This document shows, in pieces, positions 36,401-43,854 of a stretch of DNA of 64,000 nt. The translations under genes were made by a program, and so were the position numbers. Under the pieces are notes generated by a model that was not told where the DNA came from, did not search any database, and saw nothing but the letters and a program-made list of their open reading frames with translations. How positions within the stretch are numbered: position 1 is the stretch's first letter; each line of letters opens with the position of its first letter. This stretch comes from Planctomycetota bacterium (GTDB lineage Bacteria; Planctomycetota; Planctomycetia; Gemmatales; Gemmataceae), in contig JACPPF010000114.1 in the NCBI GenBank assembly GCA_016191165.1, positions 60,677 through 124,676 of the forward strand, in the 5' to 3' direction.

Positions 36401-37667
36401 CCAAAAAGGTGAACAACCAATGCCCGGCCAGGCCAAGCAAGGCGAAGCCAAGGCCGGCCAGGCCAAGGGCGAACAACCCATGAAGGGCGACCAGCCGATG
36501 GCCCAGGCCAAAAAGGCCGGCGAAGCCCCCATGAAGGGTCAAAACCCGAAGGCCGGTCAGAAGGGCGAACAACCCATGGCGCAGGCCAAGGGCGAGAAAG
36601 GCCAAAAGGGCGAACCAATGGCCCAGGCCAAGGCCCCCGGCGAAAAAGGCATGGGCGAGAAAGGCCAGGCCAAGGCCGCCGGTGAAAAGGGCATGGGCGA
36701 AAAAGGCATGGGCGAAAAGGGAATGGGTGAGGCCAAGGGCGACAAGGGCATGGGCGAAAAAGGCCAGGCCAAGGGTGAAGGCAAGGGCATGGGCGAAGGA
36801 AAGGGCGAGGGACAAGGCAAGGGCCAGCCGTCCCCAGCCCAACTTGCGCAGCAGCAGAAAGCCCTGATGGACGCCACCAAGGCGCTTGGTCAAGCTCAGG
36901 CCAAAGCCGATGCTCAGCCGCAACCCCAACCGACGCCGCAACAGCAGGCAGCCACCAAGCAATCTCAGGACGCGACCCAGGCGGCCCAGGCGGCGTTGGC
37001 GCAAGCCCAGGCCCAGGCGCCGCAGGCCATCCAACCTCAGCTGCAACAGGCCCAGCAGCAGTTGCAGCAGGCGCAACAGCAACTTGACCAGGGCAAACCC
37101 GGTCAGGCAGGCGAGGCCCAGCAGCAGGCGGCCCAAAACCTCGATCAGGCGCTCAAGGCGCTCAACAGCGCCCTCGATCAGGCCGGTCAACCCCAGGCCA
37201 AGCCAGGCGAACCTGGCACCGCCAAGGGCGATCCGATGGCCGGTGAACCCAAGGAAGGCATGGGCGAAGGCAAGGACGGCATGGGCCAGGCCAAGGACGG
37301 AATGGGGCAAGGCAAGGACGGCATGGGCGAGGGCAAGGACGGCATGGGCGAAGGAAAGGACGGCAAGGGCCAGGCCAAGGGAAAACAACCCGGCAAAGCG
37401 CAGGAGAAAAACACCGCCAAGGGCGACGGCAACCGCAAGGCCGATGGCAACGTCAGCAACAAGAAATCCGACCTCAAGAACAACAACGGCGACGGCAGCT
37501 TCCTGCACCTGCCGCCGCGCCAGCGGGAATTGATTCGCCAGGCGATCTCCGGCAATCTGCCGCCGGAATACGCCAACCTGATTCAGCAGTATTACATCAA
37601 CATCGCCCGCGGCCGGGCCGCCAACGGCACAGCCCCCAGCGCTCCACCCCCGCCGCCACGGCGCTAA
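33489..37667 (+). CDS. Giant secreted coiled-coil and Met/Pro/Gly/Lys repeat protein
   Basis: A 1392-residue protein with a signal peptide (LCALAFFSLILTANAFAND) and a strong ribosome site (GGGGGGA, 33478-33484). Residues about 30-290 look like an ordered helical domain. Residues 290-820 are Ala/Lys/Glu/Gln/Asp-rich coiled coil with heptad-like runs such as AEKALENLKDAR-type text. Residues about 820-1125 are low-complexity repeats: PMAKGEP, PMKGDQPMAQAKKAGEAPMKG (twice, 222 bases apart) and GEKGMGEKG runs. A Gln/Ala-rich segment, then GKDGMGEGKDGMGQ repeats precede an ordered end, FLHLPPRQRELIRQAISGNLPPEYANLIQQYY. That end resembles tails I know from DUF4175 partners. It is mostly disordered or helical and exported; function unknown. 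Confidence 0.85.
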   Translation: MKSIHRIGLCALAFFSLILTANAFANDDEEIRGQQERQRQVQAETDHVVRRITTMLRVMQFYDIESPEQKIMEEMKGTLSKLSKNQMAEVIKQLDVAALTTDPKKSKEANDKAYENHRQVVVALHEIVARFDAVKSLEQAADRFEKQAKGQFDLHLQSSQAIRDLVEYYKPDASPTLKQLMVKRIQKQGTEMKRQSDTQSDLERDVVILVRQIKDLGPKLDAEQQVRIATMTKKISEVSLFENLTVASRKLRTVGYQQRRLEEFQGGNLLQAKTASNLQELARILRVPGDTLSILKEAREKIDQAIAKQEAIKEEIKQQDEKKKIPEEKNNPAVQPKDPKALVIPGTEPLPKATPAQTKAEQIKNTKEKAIQDAVNAEKNVKVAEQQAKLAFDTKDTANILKPLAKDAAKALENAEKAMKAAAEKLIKNEPKKAAEPQAKATDQLKDAKAQLDKMIAQAQKEKNDPLAAVKKAIENIDNFIKEHTKTLNDTKETVGQPQNLKLPELANTQKELAKKTDEVKNTPLPNKDKVEKALVKATEAMKDAAKNLDAKKSPDAVAKQEKALENLKDARNELVEKAAEIEKRQADIAKLQEAAKKLDALAKAEKDVAQKADANANQPKADPAANKDLAKQQGDLTPKANDLAKDIKQAAPKAAEKIGESAKNMEAAKKGLDKNEAKPAAQDAKQAAQKLDDAKKALENALADLKGKDIADQAALKKDADPQATAQQVAKALEEAKKAAEAAKQADQAKNDPMAQKAKADLAKQQAEIAKQADQAKLPEAAKQAQKAAEAIKQGDIPEALKNQAQALKQLQEAANAKPMNAEPMAKGEPMKADPMAKGEPMKGDPMKGEPMAKAGDAKPAGEAKKGEEPGKAKENMAQPGEAKGAEPMAKGEPMKGQPPMAGEKPMPGQAKGAQPKAGQQPMKGDQPMAQAKKAGEAPMKGQQPIPGQKGEPMAQAKAAPMKGQEPMPGQKGEQPMPGQAKQGEAKAGQAKGEQPMKGDQPMAQAKKAGEAPMKGQNPKAGQKGEQPMAQAKGEKGQKGEPMAQAKAPGEKGMGEKGQAKAAGEKGMGEKGMGEKGMGEAKGDKGMGEKGQAKGEGKGMGEGKGEGQGKGQPSPAQLAQQQKALMDATKALGQAQAKADAQPQPQPTPQQQAATKQSQDATQAAQAALAQAQAQAPQAIQPQLQQAQQQLQQAQQQLDQGKPGQAGEAQQQAAQNLDQALKALNSALDQAGQPQAKPGEPGTAKGDPMAGEPKEGMGEGKDGMGQAKDGMGQGKDGMGEGKDGMGEGKDGKGQAKGKQPGKAQEKNTAKGDGNRKADGNVSNKKSDLKNNNGDGSFLHLPPRQRELIRQAISGNLPPEYANLIQQYYINIARGRAANGTAPSAPPPPPRR
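35935..36830 (+). repeat. Internal tandem-like repeats in the giant protein
   Basis: Short codon-aligned repeats based on ATGAAGGGC / CCGATGGCC / CAGGCCAAG units dominate. The longest near-exact copy pair begins at 36258 and 36480 (74 codons apart), coding KGDQPMAQAKKAGEAPMKGQ in both. The array is imperfect and gives no frameshift. Confidence 0.85.
37250..37385 (+). repeat. GKDGMGEG tandem repeat array
   Basis: About seven 7-8 residue units (GKDGMGE / AKDGMGQ) coded by repeats of GGCAAGGACGGCATGGGC. The region is G-rich on the coding strand. Confidence 0.8.
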
Positions 37668-37675
37668 ACACCAAG

Positions 37676-37710
37676 CCCCGCGAGGAGCCCATCGCTTCGC
37701 GGGGGTTTTT
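37676..37710 (+). terminator. Rho-independent terminator after the giant protein gene
   Basis: Stem CCCCGCGA (37676-37683) with TCGCGGGG (37697-37704), followed by five Ts. It lies nine bases past the stop of the giant protein gene. Confidence 0.75.
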
Positions 37711-37742
37711 CCTTTGTCGGCCTGGTTCAAGTTAAAGTCAAA

Positions 37743-37818
37743 GCGAGCCGCCGGGCTTGTCCCGGAGGTGTATTCCGGTCCGCCTTGGTTCACCGCCGGG
37801 ACAAGCCCGGCGGCTCGC
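37743..37818. repeat. Palindromic repeat with perfect 23-bp arms
   Basis: Arms 37743-37765 (starting GCGAGCCGCCGGGCTTGTCC) and 37796-37818 are exact inverted copies with a 30-base centre. It is between the two terminator-like hairpins, and could form a stable stem in DNA or RNA. Confidence 0.9.
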
Positions 37819-37879
37819 GGATTGTTTGTTACCCTAAAATCGATTGATTTGAACCAGGCCCCTTGGTCGTAATCCATTC

Positions 37880-37915
37880 CCCGCAGGCGCGCGATACGAG
37901 TCTGCGGGTTTTTTT
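37880..37915 (+). terminator. Terminator-like hairpin in the leader of the cyclase-like gene
   Basis: CCCGCAG (37880-37886) pairs with CTGCGGG (37902-37908), followed by seven Ts, only 18 bases before the ATG at 37934. It is either a second terminator for the upstream unit or an attenuator for the gene that follows. Confidence 0.55.
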
Positions 37916-37933
37916 CTAGGTTTGGAGCTACCC

Positions 37934-38935
37934 ATGCGACGCTTTGGCCTGGTTTTGTTGGCATCGTTTCTCGGTCTGTCACCGGCGTATCCCCAGGAAA
38001 AGCGCGTCGAGATGAGCGACGCCACCAAGAAGGCGACCGCCAAGGCGCTCGAATGGCTCAAGACACGCCAGAACGAGGATGGCTCGTTCTCGGATGGCGC
38101 TTACGCTCACAATACCGCCATCACCGCCTACGCCATGCTCGCGTTCATGTCGCAAGGGCACCTGCCCAACCAGGGCCAATACGGCCCCGAAGTCGCCAAG
38201 GCCGCTCGCTTTCTTGTTGCCTCGCAGCGAGGCGATGGCTACCTGGTTGGCGCCCGCGGCGGCAACATGTACTGTCATGCGATGGCGACCCTCGCCGTCG
38301 CCGAACTCTACGGCCAAACCAACGACGATACGCTCAAACCCGTGGTCGAGAAAGCTTCCAAGCTCATCATCGGTTCGCAAAGCGCCAATGGCGGCTGGCG
38401 GTATGAACCCAGGCCGACCGGAGCGGACATCTCCGTCACGATCATGCAGGTGATGGCCCTACGCGCCGCCAAGAACGCCGGGCTCCACGTGCCCGACAAC
38501 ACACTCAAGAAAGCAATCGCGTATATCAAGTCGTGTTATCAGCCGCGCTCGGGCGGTTTTACCTACATGCCACGCGGCGGCGCGCCGGGGTTCGCACGCA
38601 CGGCTGCGGGGTTGTGCGTGCTCTTCCTCACGGGTGAATACAAGGCCAAGGAGATTCCGCAGGGTGTACAGTACCTGAAGACCCATTTCAGCAGTCCGAT
38701 CCACTTCTATTACGGCCATTACTACGCTGCCCACGCCATGCACCAGGTGGGCGGCAAGGACTGGGAGGACTGGTACGGCCGGCTCGTCAATTATTTCGTG
38801 ACCAGCCGCAGCCAGCATGCCGACGGCAGCTGGTCCACGACCAATCGCCGTGAAGTCGGTCCGGTGTATCAAACCAGCATTGCCGTAATCGTTCTCTCCG
38901 TGCCTGCCCATTACCTGCCGATCTTTCAGCGCTAA
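37934..38935 (+). CDS. Secreted prenyltransferase/squalene-cyclase-repeat protein
   Basis: A 333-residue protein with a signal peptide (MRRFGLVLLASFLGLSPAYPQ) and the alpha-alpha toroid of terpene cyclase or prenyltransferase repeats. The QW-like repeats are ALEWLKTRQNEDGSFSDGAY, AARFLVASQRGDGYLVGAR, ASKLIIGSQSANGGWRYEP, AIAYIKSCYQPRSGGFTYMP and NYFVTSRSQHADGSWST. The catalytic DxDD of cyclases is absent, so it is likely a binding or structural protein, in a family common in planctomycetes. TGGAG precedes the ATG at 37934. It follows the giant protein but after a terminator, so it may be separately expressed. Confidence 0.82.
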   Translation: MRRFGLVLLASFLGLSPAYPQEKRVEMSDATKKATAKALEWLKTRQNEDGSFSDGAYAHNTAITAYAMLAFMSQGHLPNQGQYGPEVAKAARFLVASQRGDGYLVGARGGNMYCHAMATLAVAELYGQTNDDTLKPVVEKASKLIIGSQSANGGWRYEPRPTGADISVTIMQVMALRAAKNAGLHVPDNTLKKAIAYIKSCYQPRSGGFTYMPRGGAPGFARTAAGLCVLFLTGEYKAKEIPQGVQYLKTHFSSPIHFYYGHYYAAHAMHQVGGKDWEDWYGRLVNYFVTSRSQHADGSWSTTNRREVGPVYQTSIAVIVLSVPAHYLPIFQR

Positions 38936-38989
38936 GCTACGTTTGGCCCCGACCCGAAGGGGAGCGTGGGCAGGGTTACGCGCCGCTGA

Positions 38990-39050
38990 CGAGCCGCGAC
39001 CGTAAGGGAGCGGGCGGGCGCTAGGAGCGCTCGCTCACGCTCGCGGCTCG
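38990..39050. repeat. Palindromic repeat (family A), intergenic copy
   Basis: Begins CGAGCCGCGACCGTAAGGGA and ends TCGCGGCTCG. It is a sibling of the copy inside gltD (2052-2116) and of 46025-46084. It lies 32 bases before the tricorn start. Confidence 0.8.
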
Positions 39051-39081
39051 AAAATGCCGTTCGTTCCGTGACGAGGTTACC

Positions 39082-42000
39082 ATGAAACAACGATTCCTGC
39101 TCGCCGTGGTCTGTTTGTGCGCGTCCGCCGCCCCAGTTCTGGCCCAGGACGAAACGCGCCTGCTGCGCTTTCCAGCCATTCACGGCGACCGCATCGCCTT
39201 CTCCTACGCAGGCAACCTTTACACCGTTTCAGCAGGCGGCGGCATGGCGCGGCGACTCACGAGCCATGAAGGCTACGAGATGTTTGCCCGCTTCTCCCCC
39301 GACGGTAAGTGGCTTACCTTCACCGGCCAGTACGACGGCAACACCGAAGTGTACCTCATGCCCGCCGACGGCGGCGTTCCGAAGCGTCTGACCTTCACGG
39401 CAACGCTTGGCCGCGACGAAATCTCCGATCGCATGGGCCCCAACAACATCGTCATGGGCTGGAAAAACAACACCGAGATTATCTTCCGCTCGCGCATGCG
39501 CGAGCCGAACGATTTCATCGGGCAACTCTATACCGTCCACGTCAGCGGCGGGTTGCCGAGGCAAATCCCGGTGCCGCGCGGCGGGTTCGCATCGTTCTCG
39601 CCCGATGGCAAGAAGATGGCCTATAACCGCATCTTCCGCGAATTTCGCACCTGGAAGCGTTATCGCGGCGGCATGGCGGACGACATCTGGATTCACGACT
39701 TTGAAACGAAGAAAACCAGCGCCATTGCGGAGGACCCCGCCTGTGATGTCTTCCCAATGTGGGCGGGTGACAAGATCTACTTCCTGTCCGACCGCGGCGA
39801 CAAGAAACGATTCAATCTCCATGTTTACGACCTGCCTACGAAGGCCACCAAGCAGCTGACCAACTTCACCGACTTCGACATCAAGTTCCCCTCGCTGGGC
39901 GACAAGGCGATCGTCTTCGAGAACGCCGGTTACATTTACCGCTTCGACCTCGTGACGGAAAAGGCGGTCAAGGTCAGCATCCGCATTCGCGAGGATTTCG
40001 CCGCGGGCCGCAATGGTCTCAAGGATGTCAGCAAGAGCATCGCCGCCTACGAGATCTCGCCCGACGGCAAGCGTGCCCTCTTCGGCGCGCGCGGCGATTT
40101 GTTCACGGTGCCCGCCAAGGAAGGGCCGACGCGCAATCTGACCGCGACCTCGGGCATCCACGAGCGCAATCCCAAGTGGTCGCCCGACGGACGCTGGATT
40201 GCCGCCATCACGGACGCGACCGGCGCGGATGAGATCCACCTCCTCCCGCAAGACGGTGTTGGCGAAACAAAGCAGCTCACCTCATCCGGCGGCCCGTACA
40301 AGTACCACGTCGTCTGGTCTCCCGATTCGAAGAAGCTGATGTGGGCCGACAAGAAAATGCGCCTTCAGATCGTCGATATCGCGACCAAACAGACCCGGTT
40401 GGTCGCGCAGGCCAAAGTGTGGGAGATCAAGGATTATGTCTGGTCGCCGGACAGCAAGTGGATCGCCTATGCCCGCGCCGACGAACAGACGATGCCGAGG
40501 GTTTGGCTCTATTCGCTCGAACAGGACAAGCATTTCGCCGTCACGGATGGCTGGCACGAGTCGCTGCATCCGGAATTCTCCGGCGATGGCAAGTACCTGT
40601 TCTTCGTCTCCGAACGCGACTTCAGTCCGCTTTACAGCGGCACCGAGTGGAACCATGCCTACGCCGATATGGCGCGCATCTATCTGGTGACCCTGGCAAA
40701 AGAAACGCCTTCGCCCTTCAAGCCGGTTAGCGACGAGGTTGCCATCGACCGACCCAAGTTAAAGCCGATGGTGGCGCCGGACCCGAAACCGGAGAAGAAG
40801 AAGGACGGCTTCCACATCGACACCGACGGCATCGCCAAACGTATCCTGCAACTACCGATCCCGCCCGGCACCTATCGCAACCTGTCGTCGGTTGGCAGCA
40901 CCCTCTACTACGGGCGAAACACCACGCGCGGTGATCATTCGGGCTTCTTCCTCTTCGATCTTCACGCCAAGACGGAAATCAGCCTGGGCAAATTCTCCGG
41001 ATACGAGATTTCCGCCGACGGCAGGAAGATGCTCGTCGCCAAGGACGGCAGCCACCACATCATTGACCTCCCCAAAGGACCGATCACGCTGGGTAAATCG
41101 CTCAACCTTTCCGGCCTGTCCGTACAGCTCGATCGCCAAAAGGAATGGAAGCAAATCTTCCACGAGGCCTGGCGGCAGATGGGCGATTACTTCTACGATC
41201 CCAAGATGCACGGCGTTGACTGGAAGGCCGTGCGCGACAAGTACGAACCGCTCGTCGCCCACGTCAACCACCGGGCCGACCTGAGCTATATCATCGGCGA
41301 GATGATCTCCGAGTTGAACGCCAGTCATGCCTACGTGGGCGGCGGTGATCTGCCCAAGGTTCCGCGTGTGCAGACCGGACTTCTCGGCGCGGAATTGGTC
41401 CAAGACGAAAAAACGAAATACTACAAAGTCTCCAGGCTTCTGGCAGGCAACACCTGGGACAAGAACCTGCGCTCGCCGCTGACCGAACTGGGCGTCAACG
41501 TCCTGGAAGGCGAATACATCATCGCCGTCAATGGCCAGCCCACCAATGAGATGATCAACATCTACGAGTCGCTCGTCAACACCGTCGGCAAGCAGGTTCG
41601 CCTGAAGGTCAACAAGGCGCCGGCCGACAAGGGCAGCCGCGAGATCGTCATCGTGCCCATCGCCAACGAGCAGCCGCTCTACTATCACGCCTGGGTGCAG
41701 GGGAATATCAAGAAGGTCAGCGACGCCACCAAGGGGCAGGTCGGCTATCTCCACATTCCCGACATGCTCCCCACCGGACTGAACGAGTTTGCCAAATACT
41801 ACTATCCCCAGCTTCGCAAAAAGGCCCTCATCATCGACGTGCGAGGCAACGGCGGCGGCAACGTCTCCCCCCAAATCATCGAACGCCTGCGCCGCGAGAT
41901 CGCTCTCATCAGCATCTCACGCGATACCATCCCACACCCCAATCCCAACGAAATCCTTTATGGCCCCAAGGTCTGCTTGATGAACGAATTCTCCGCCTCC

Positions 42001-42333
42001 GACGGGGACCTCTTCCCCTACCGCTTTCGCCATTACAAGCTCGGCAAACTCGTCGGCAAACGAAGCTGGGGCGGCGTCATCGGCATTCGCGGGTCGCTTC
42101 CGTTCGTGGACGGCGGGTCCCTCAACAAGCCCGAGTTCGCTTCCTATGACCTCGATGGTAAAAAGTGGGTCATCGAAAATCACGGCGTCGATCCCGATAT
42201 CGTCGTCGATAACGAGCCGGCCGAGGAATTCCGGGGCAACGACCAGCAACTCAACCGCGGCATCGAGGTGATTCTGGAGGACCTGCGCAACTGGCGGCCA
42301 CTCCCGCCGCCACCGCCGTTTCCGAAGCGATGA
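39082..42333 (+). CDS. Tricorn protease homologue (S41-type, secreted)
   Basis: A 1083-residue protein with a signal peptide (FLLAVVCLCASAAPVLAQ). The first 600 residues are TolB/WD-like beta-propellers (FARFSPDGKWLTFTG, PKWSPDGRWIAAITD, VVWSPDSKKLMWADK and similar blades). A helical segment, a PDZ-like domain and a C-terminal S41/tricorn core follow. In the core, SELNASHAYVGGGD has the conserved histidine region, YLHIPDMLPTGLNEF and LIIDVRGNGGGNVS form the strands, and NEFSASDGDLFPYRF contains the nucleophile serine. A tricorn-type acidic residue is in the final DPDIVVDNEPAEE. It would trim peptides from other proteases, here in the periplasm-like space, since tricorn in archaea is cytosolic. 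Confidence 0.93.
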   Translation: MKQRFLLAVVCLCASAAPVLAQDETRLLRFPAIHGDRIAFSYAGNLYTVSAGGGMARRLTSHEGYEMFARFSPDGKWLTFTGQYDGNTEVYLMPADGGVPKRLTFTATLGRDEISDRMGPNNIVMGWKNNTEIIFRSRMREPNDFIGQLYTVHVSGGLPRQIPVPRGGFASFSPDGKKMAYNRIFREFRTWKRYRGGMADDIWIHDFETKKTSAIAEDPACDVFPMWAGDKIYFLSDRGDKKRFNLHVYDLPTKATKQLTNFTDFDIKFPSLGDKAIVFENAGYIYRFDLVTEKAVKVSIRIREDFAAGRNGLKDVSKSIAAYEISPDGKRALFGARGDLFTVPAKEGPTRNLTATSGIHERNPKWSPDGRWIAAITDATGADEIHLLPQDGVGETKQLTSSGGPYKYHVVWSPDSKKLMWADKKMRLQIVDIATKQTRLVAQAKVWEIKDYVWSPDSKWIAYARADEQTMPRVWLYSLEQDKHFAVTDGWHESLHPEFSGDGKYLFFVSERDFSPLYSGTEWNHAYADMARIYLVTLAKETPSPFKPVSDEVAIDRPKLKPMVAPDPKPEKKKDGFHIDTDGIAKRILQLPIPPGTYRNLSSVGSTLYYGRNTTRGDHSGFFLFDLHAKTEISLGKFSGYEISADGRKMLVAKDGSHHIIDLPKGPITLGKSLNLSGLSVQLDRQKEWKQIFHEAWRQMGDYFYDPKMHGVDWKAVRDKYEPLVAHVNHRADLSYIIGEMISELNASHAYVGGGDLPKVPRVQTGLLGAELVQDEKTKYYKVSRLLAGNTWDKNLRSPLTELGVNVLEGEYIIAVNGQPTNEMINIYESLVNTVGKQVRLKVNKAPADKGSREIVIVPIANEQPLYYHAWVQGNIKKVSDATKGQVGYLHIPDMLPTGLNEFAKYYYPQLRKKALIIDVRGNGGGNVSPQIIERLRREIALISISRDTIPHPNPNEILYGPKVCLMNEFSASDGDLFPYRFRHYKLGKLVGKRSWGGVIGIRGSLPFVDGGSLNKPEFASYDLDGKKWVIENHGVDPDIVVDNEPAEEFRGNDQQLNRGIEVILEDLRNWRPLPPPPPFPKR

Positions 42334-42386
42334 GGCGGCCCGCCCGGTCAGCGCCATGGAGGCTCGCGGTGGAACGGACGTGTCAT

Positions 42387-43011
42387 TCAGTAGCCGCCCG
42401 CCGGCACGCGAATTCGCAGCGCCTTACATGCCGCGAGATAGCAACCGTCCAGATCGACCGGCACCGCGACGATGTCCGACAACCAGAGCGGCAGGGTCGA
42501 AAGTGGTTGGCCAATTGCCAGTCGCTCGGGCCAGACTGCAACCTGGTGCGCGGGTTGGGAACGATACGCGACCGCATAGAGTGCGTCATCCTCGTTCAAG
42601 TCGATGGTGACGGTGGGCGCCAATTCTTCAATCAATTCCGCGTGCAGATTGCCAGAACGCTCGGTCACCACATCGACGATCATCACACTGACACCTGCTT
42701 GAAGGTATGCCGCGCATTTGGTGATGAACGCATGCCGATGCATCGGGCGATCCTTGTTGGCGGGGCTGACAAGCTCGATGGCCGCGACAAAACGCCTCCG
42801 TTTTCGCTGCCTTCGTGTGAACATTCTGTTCCAAGGCCGCAACGTCAACTTCGACTTCCTTGCCAAACTTGATGTGTGTAATTGCGAAATACTCGGTTGG
42901 CAGCAGCGACTCGTTGAGCCGCGCCACGATGGCGTTAGCCCAGAAACTATGGAACCCTTCCCACGGGCGTTCGTCCTTGAGCGGCGGCTGAAAGTGGTCC
43001 AGGAGCGGCAT
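42387..43011 (-). pseudogene. Frameshifted hypothetical gene
   Basis: Read from 43011 the minus strand gives MPLLDHFQPPLKDERPWEGF and AVEVDVAALEQ-type text (HIKFGKEVEVDVAALEQ), an N-terminus that I recognise from planctomycete hypothetical proteins. Around 42800 the coding moves to another frame and continues VAAIELVSPANKDRPMHRHA, FITKCAAYLQAGVSVMIVD and so on to a stop at 42387. A one-base shift sits in GAGGCGTTTTGTC. Several tens of residues normally between the two motifs also seem missing, so an internal deletion is likely. The VAAIELVSPANK motif is shared with DUF4058-like proteins, and a complete DUF4058 gene is nearby. As it stands it is not a working single protein. Confidence 0.65.
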
Positions 43012-43039
43012 GGTTCGGCCCTCGTCGATTTTGGTTTGG

Positions 43040-43759
43040 TCACCGGACGGCCGCATTGCGCAGTTTCTCGCAAAACGCCGCGTGTTCCGGTGTCGCCAAA
43101 CCTTGCTGCAACACGGCGAGCACGCGCTGCATGTCGCCGGCGATCATCGCGTCGGCGTCGAGCCAGAGGCCCGGGAAGACGCGGCTGCGATAGATGCCGG
43201 CTTCGGGCTTCAGGTTCTGGTACTCCGCGTCGGTATGCACAAACCAATCGATCGCGCGGTCCCACACGCGCCAGACGACGTACTCCAAAACGCCGGCCTT
43301 GTGGTATTCGCGCAGCTTGCTGTGCAGATCGTAGCTGACGCTCGAGGTGGCGATTTCGTCGATGTGTTCCGGCGGACCGGCCACGTATTTGTCCACCGTG
43401 GCGGTGCGGCCGCCGTGACTCGGCAAAATGCGCAGCAACAGATCGGGCTGCGGTTCGCTTTTGCTCCCAGGCAAAAACACCGTGGAGTTGTCCCCCGCCT
43501 GCACCCCGGGCGTGTATGCGCGATAAAATGCGAGCCATCCGGCAAAGTCAACGTGCGGGCTTCCGTGTCCTTCAATCGAAATGGGAGAAGGCATGTATAC
43601 AACTCCGTCGATCAGTTCCGCCTTCTTCACGTCGGGCATTGCGAGGTAGCGCCGATGGAACTCTTCCACAGACAGATGATCGCCCGGCTGTAACGGGGGA
43701 ATGCCTCGCTCCAAAGACGGGGGCGCGGACGGCAGCGGTGCAGTTGACGTGGTTGACAT
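43040..43759 (-). CDS. Uma2-family (DUF820) endonuclease-like protein
   Basis: A 239-residue protein of the Uma2 family, a restriction-like PD-(D/E)XK fold expanded in planctomycetes and cyanobacteria. Landmarks are LSVEEFHRRYLAMPDVKKAELIDGVVYM, the middle strand FLPGSKSEPQPDLLLRI (PD motif) and EIATSSVSYDLHSKLREYHKAG with the E...K pair, then VLEYVVWRVWDRAIDWF. Its targets and physiological function are unknown. It precedes the frameshifted gene (28 bases apart) on the same strand. The start ATG at 43759 is supported by the next gene's distance and a purine-rich upstream stretch (GGAGGAAA on the minus strand). Confidence 0.85.
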   Translation of the reverse strand: MSTTSTAPLPSAPPSLERGIPPLQPGDHLSVEEFHRRYLAMPDVKKAELIDGVVYMPSPISIEGHGSPHVDFAGWLAFYRAYTPGVQAGDNSTVFLPGSKSEPQPDLLLRILPSHGGRTATVDKYVAGPPEHIDEIATSSVSYDLHSKLREYHKAGVLEYVVWRVWDRAIDWFVHTDAEYQNLKPEAGIYRSRVFPGLWLDADAMIAGDMQRVLAVLQQGLATPEHAAFCEKLRNAAVR

Positions 43760-43810
43760 GGAGAATTTCCTCCGCGAAGGTTACTCCGCTATTTTAGCAC
43801 AGGTTGATAC

Positions 43811-43846
43811 GTTTAGCGCTCGCGTGACGCCGCGCGAGCGCTAAAC
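43811..43846. repeat. Palindrome, 14-bp perfect arms (GTTTAGC family)
   Basis: GTTTAGCGCTCGCG (43811-43824) and its exact inverse (43833-43846) surround an eight-base loop. Lies between the Uma2 gene and the aldehyde dehydrogenase gene. Confidence 0.8.
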
Positions 43847-43854
43847 GGGATCGG

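Noticed and set aside
36620..36830. Collagen-like Gly-X-Y domain in the giant protein
   Set aside because: Glycine spacing follows five- and six-residue units (GEKGM), not every third residue, so no collagen triple helix.
35935..37385. CRISPR-like array
   Set aside because: The repeats are codon-aligned, of varying unit length, and lie inside an open frame; no equal-length repeats with unique spacers and no cas genes are present.
35823..37982. 719-residue Leu/Gly/Phe-rich minus-strand frame that looks like a membrane protein
   Set aside because: It is the reverse complement of simple repeats (GGC/AAG/ATG units) in the giant protein, which automatically yields Leu, Ala, Phe and Gly. The plus-strand gene has a signal peptide and ribosome site.
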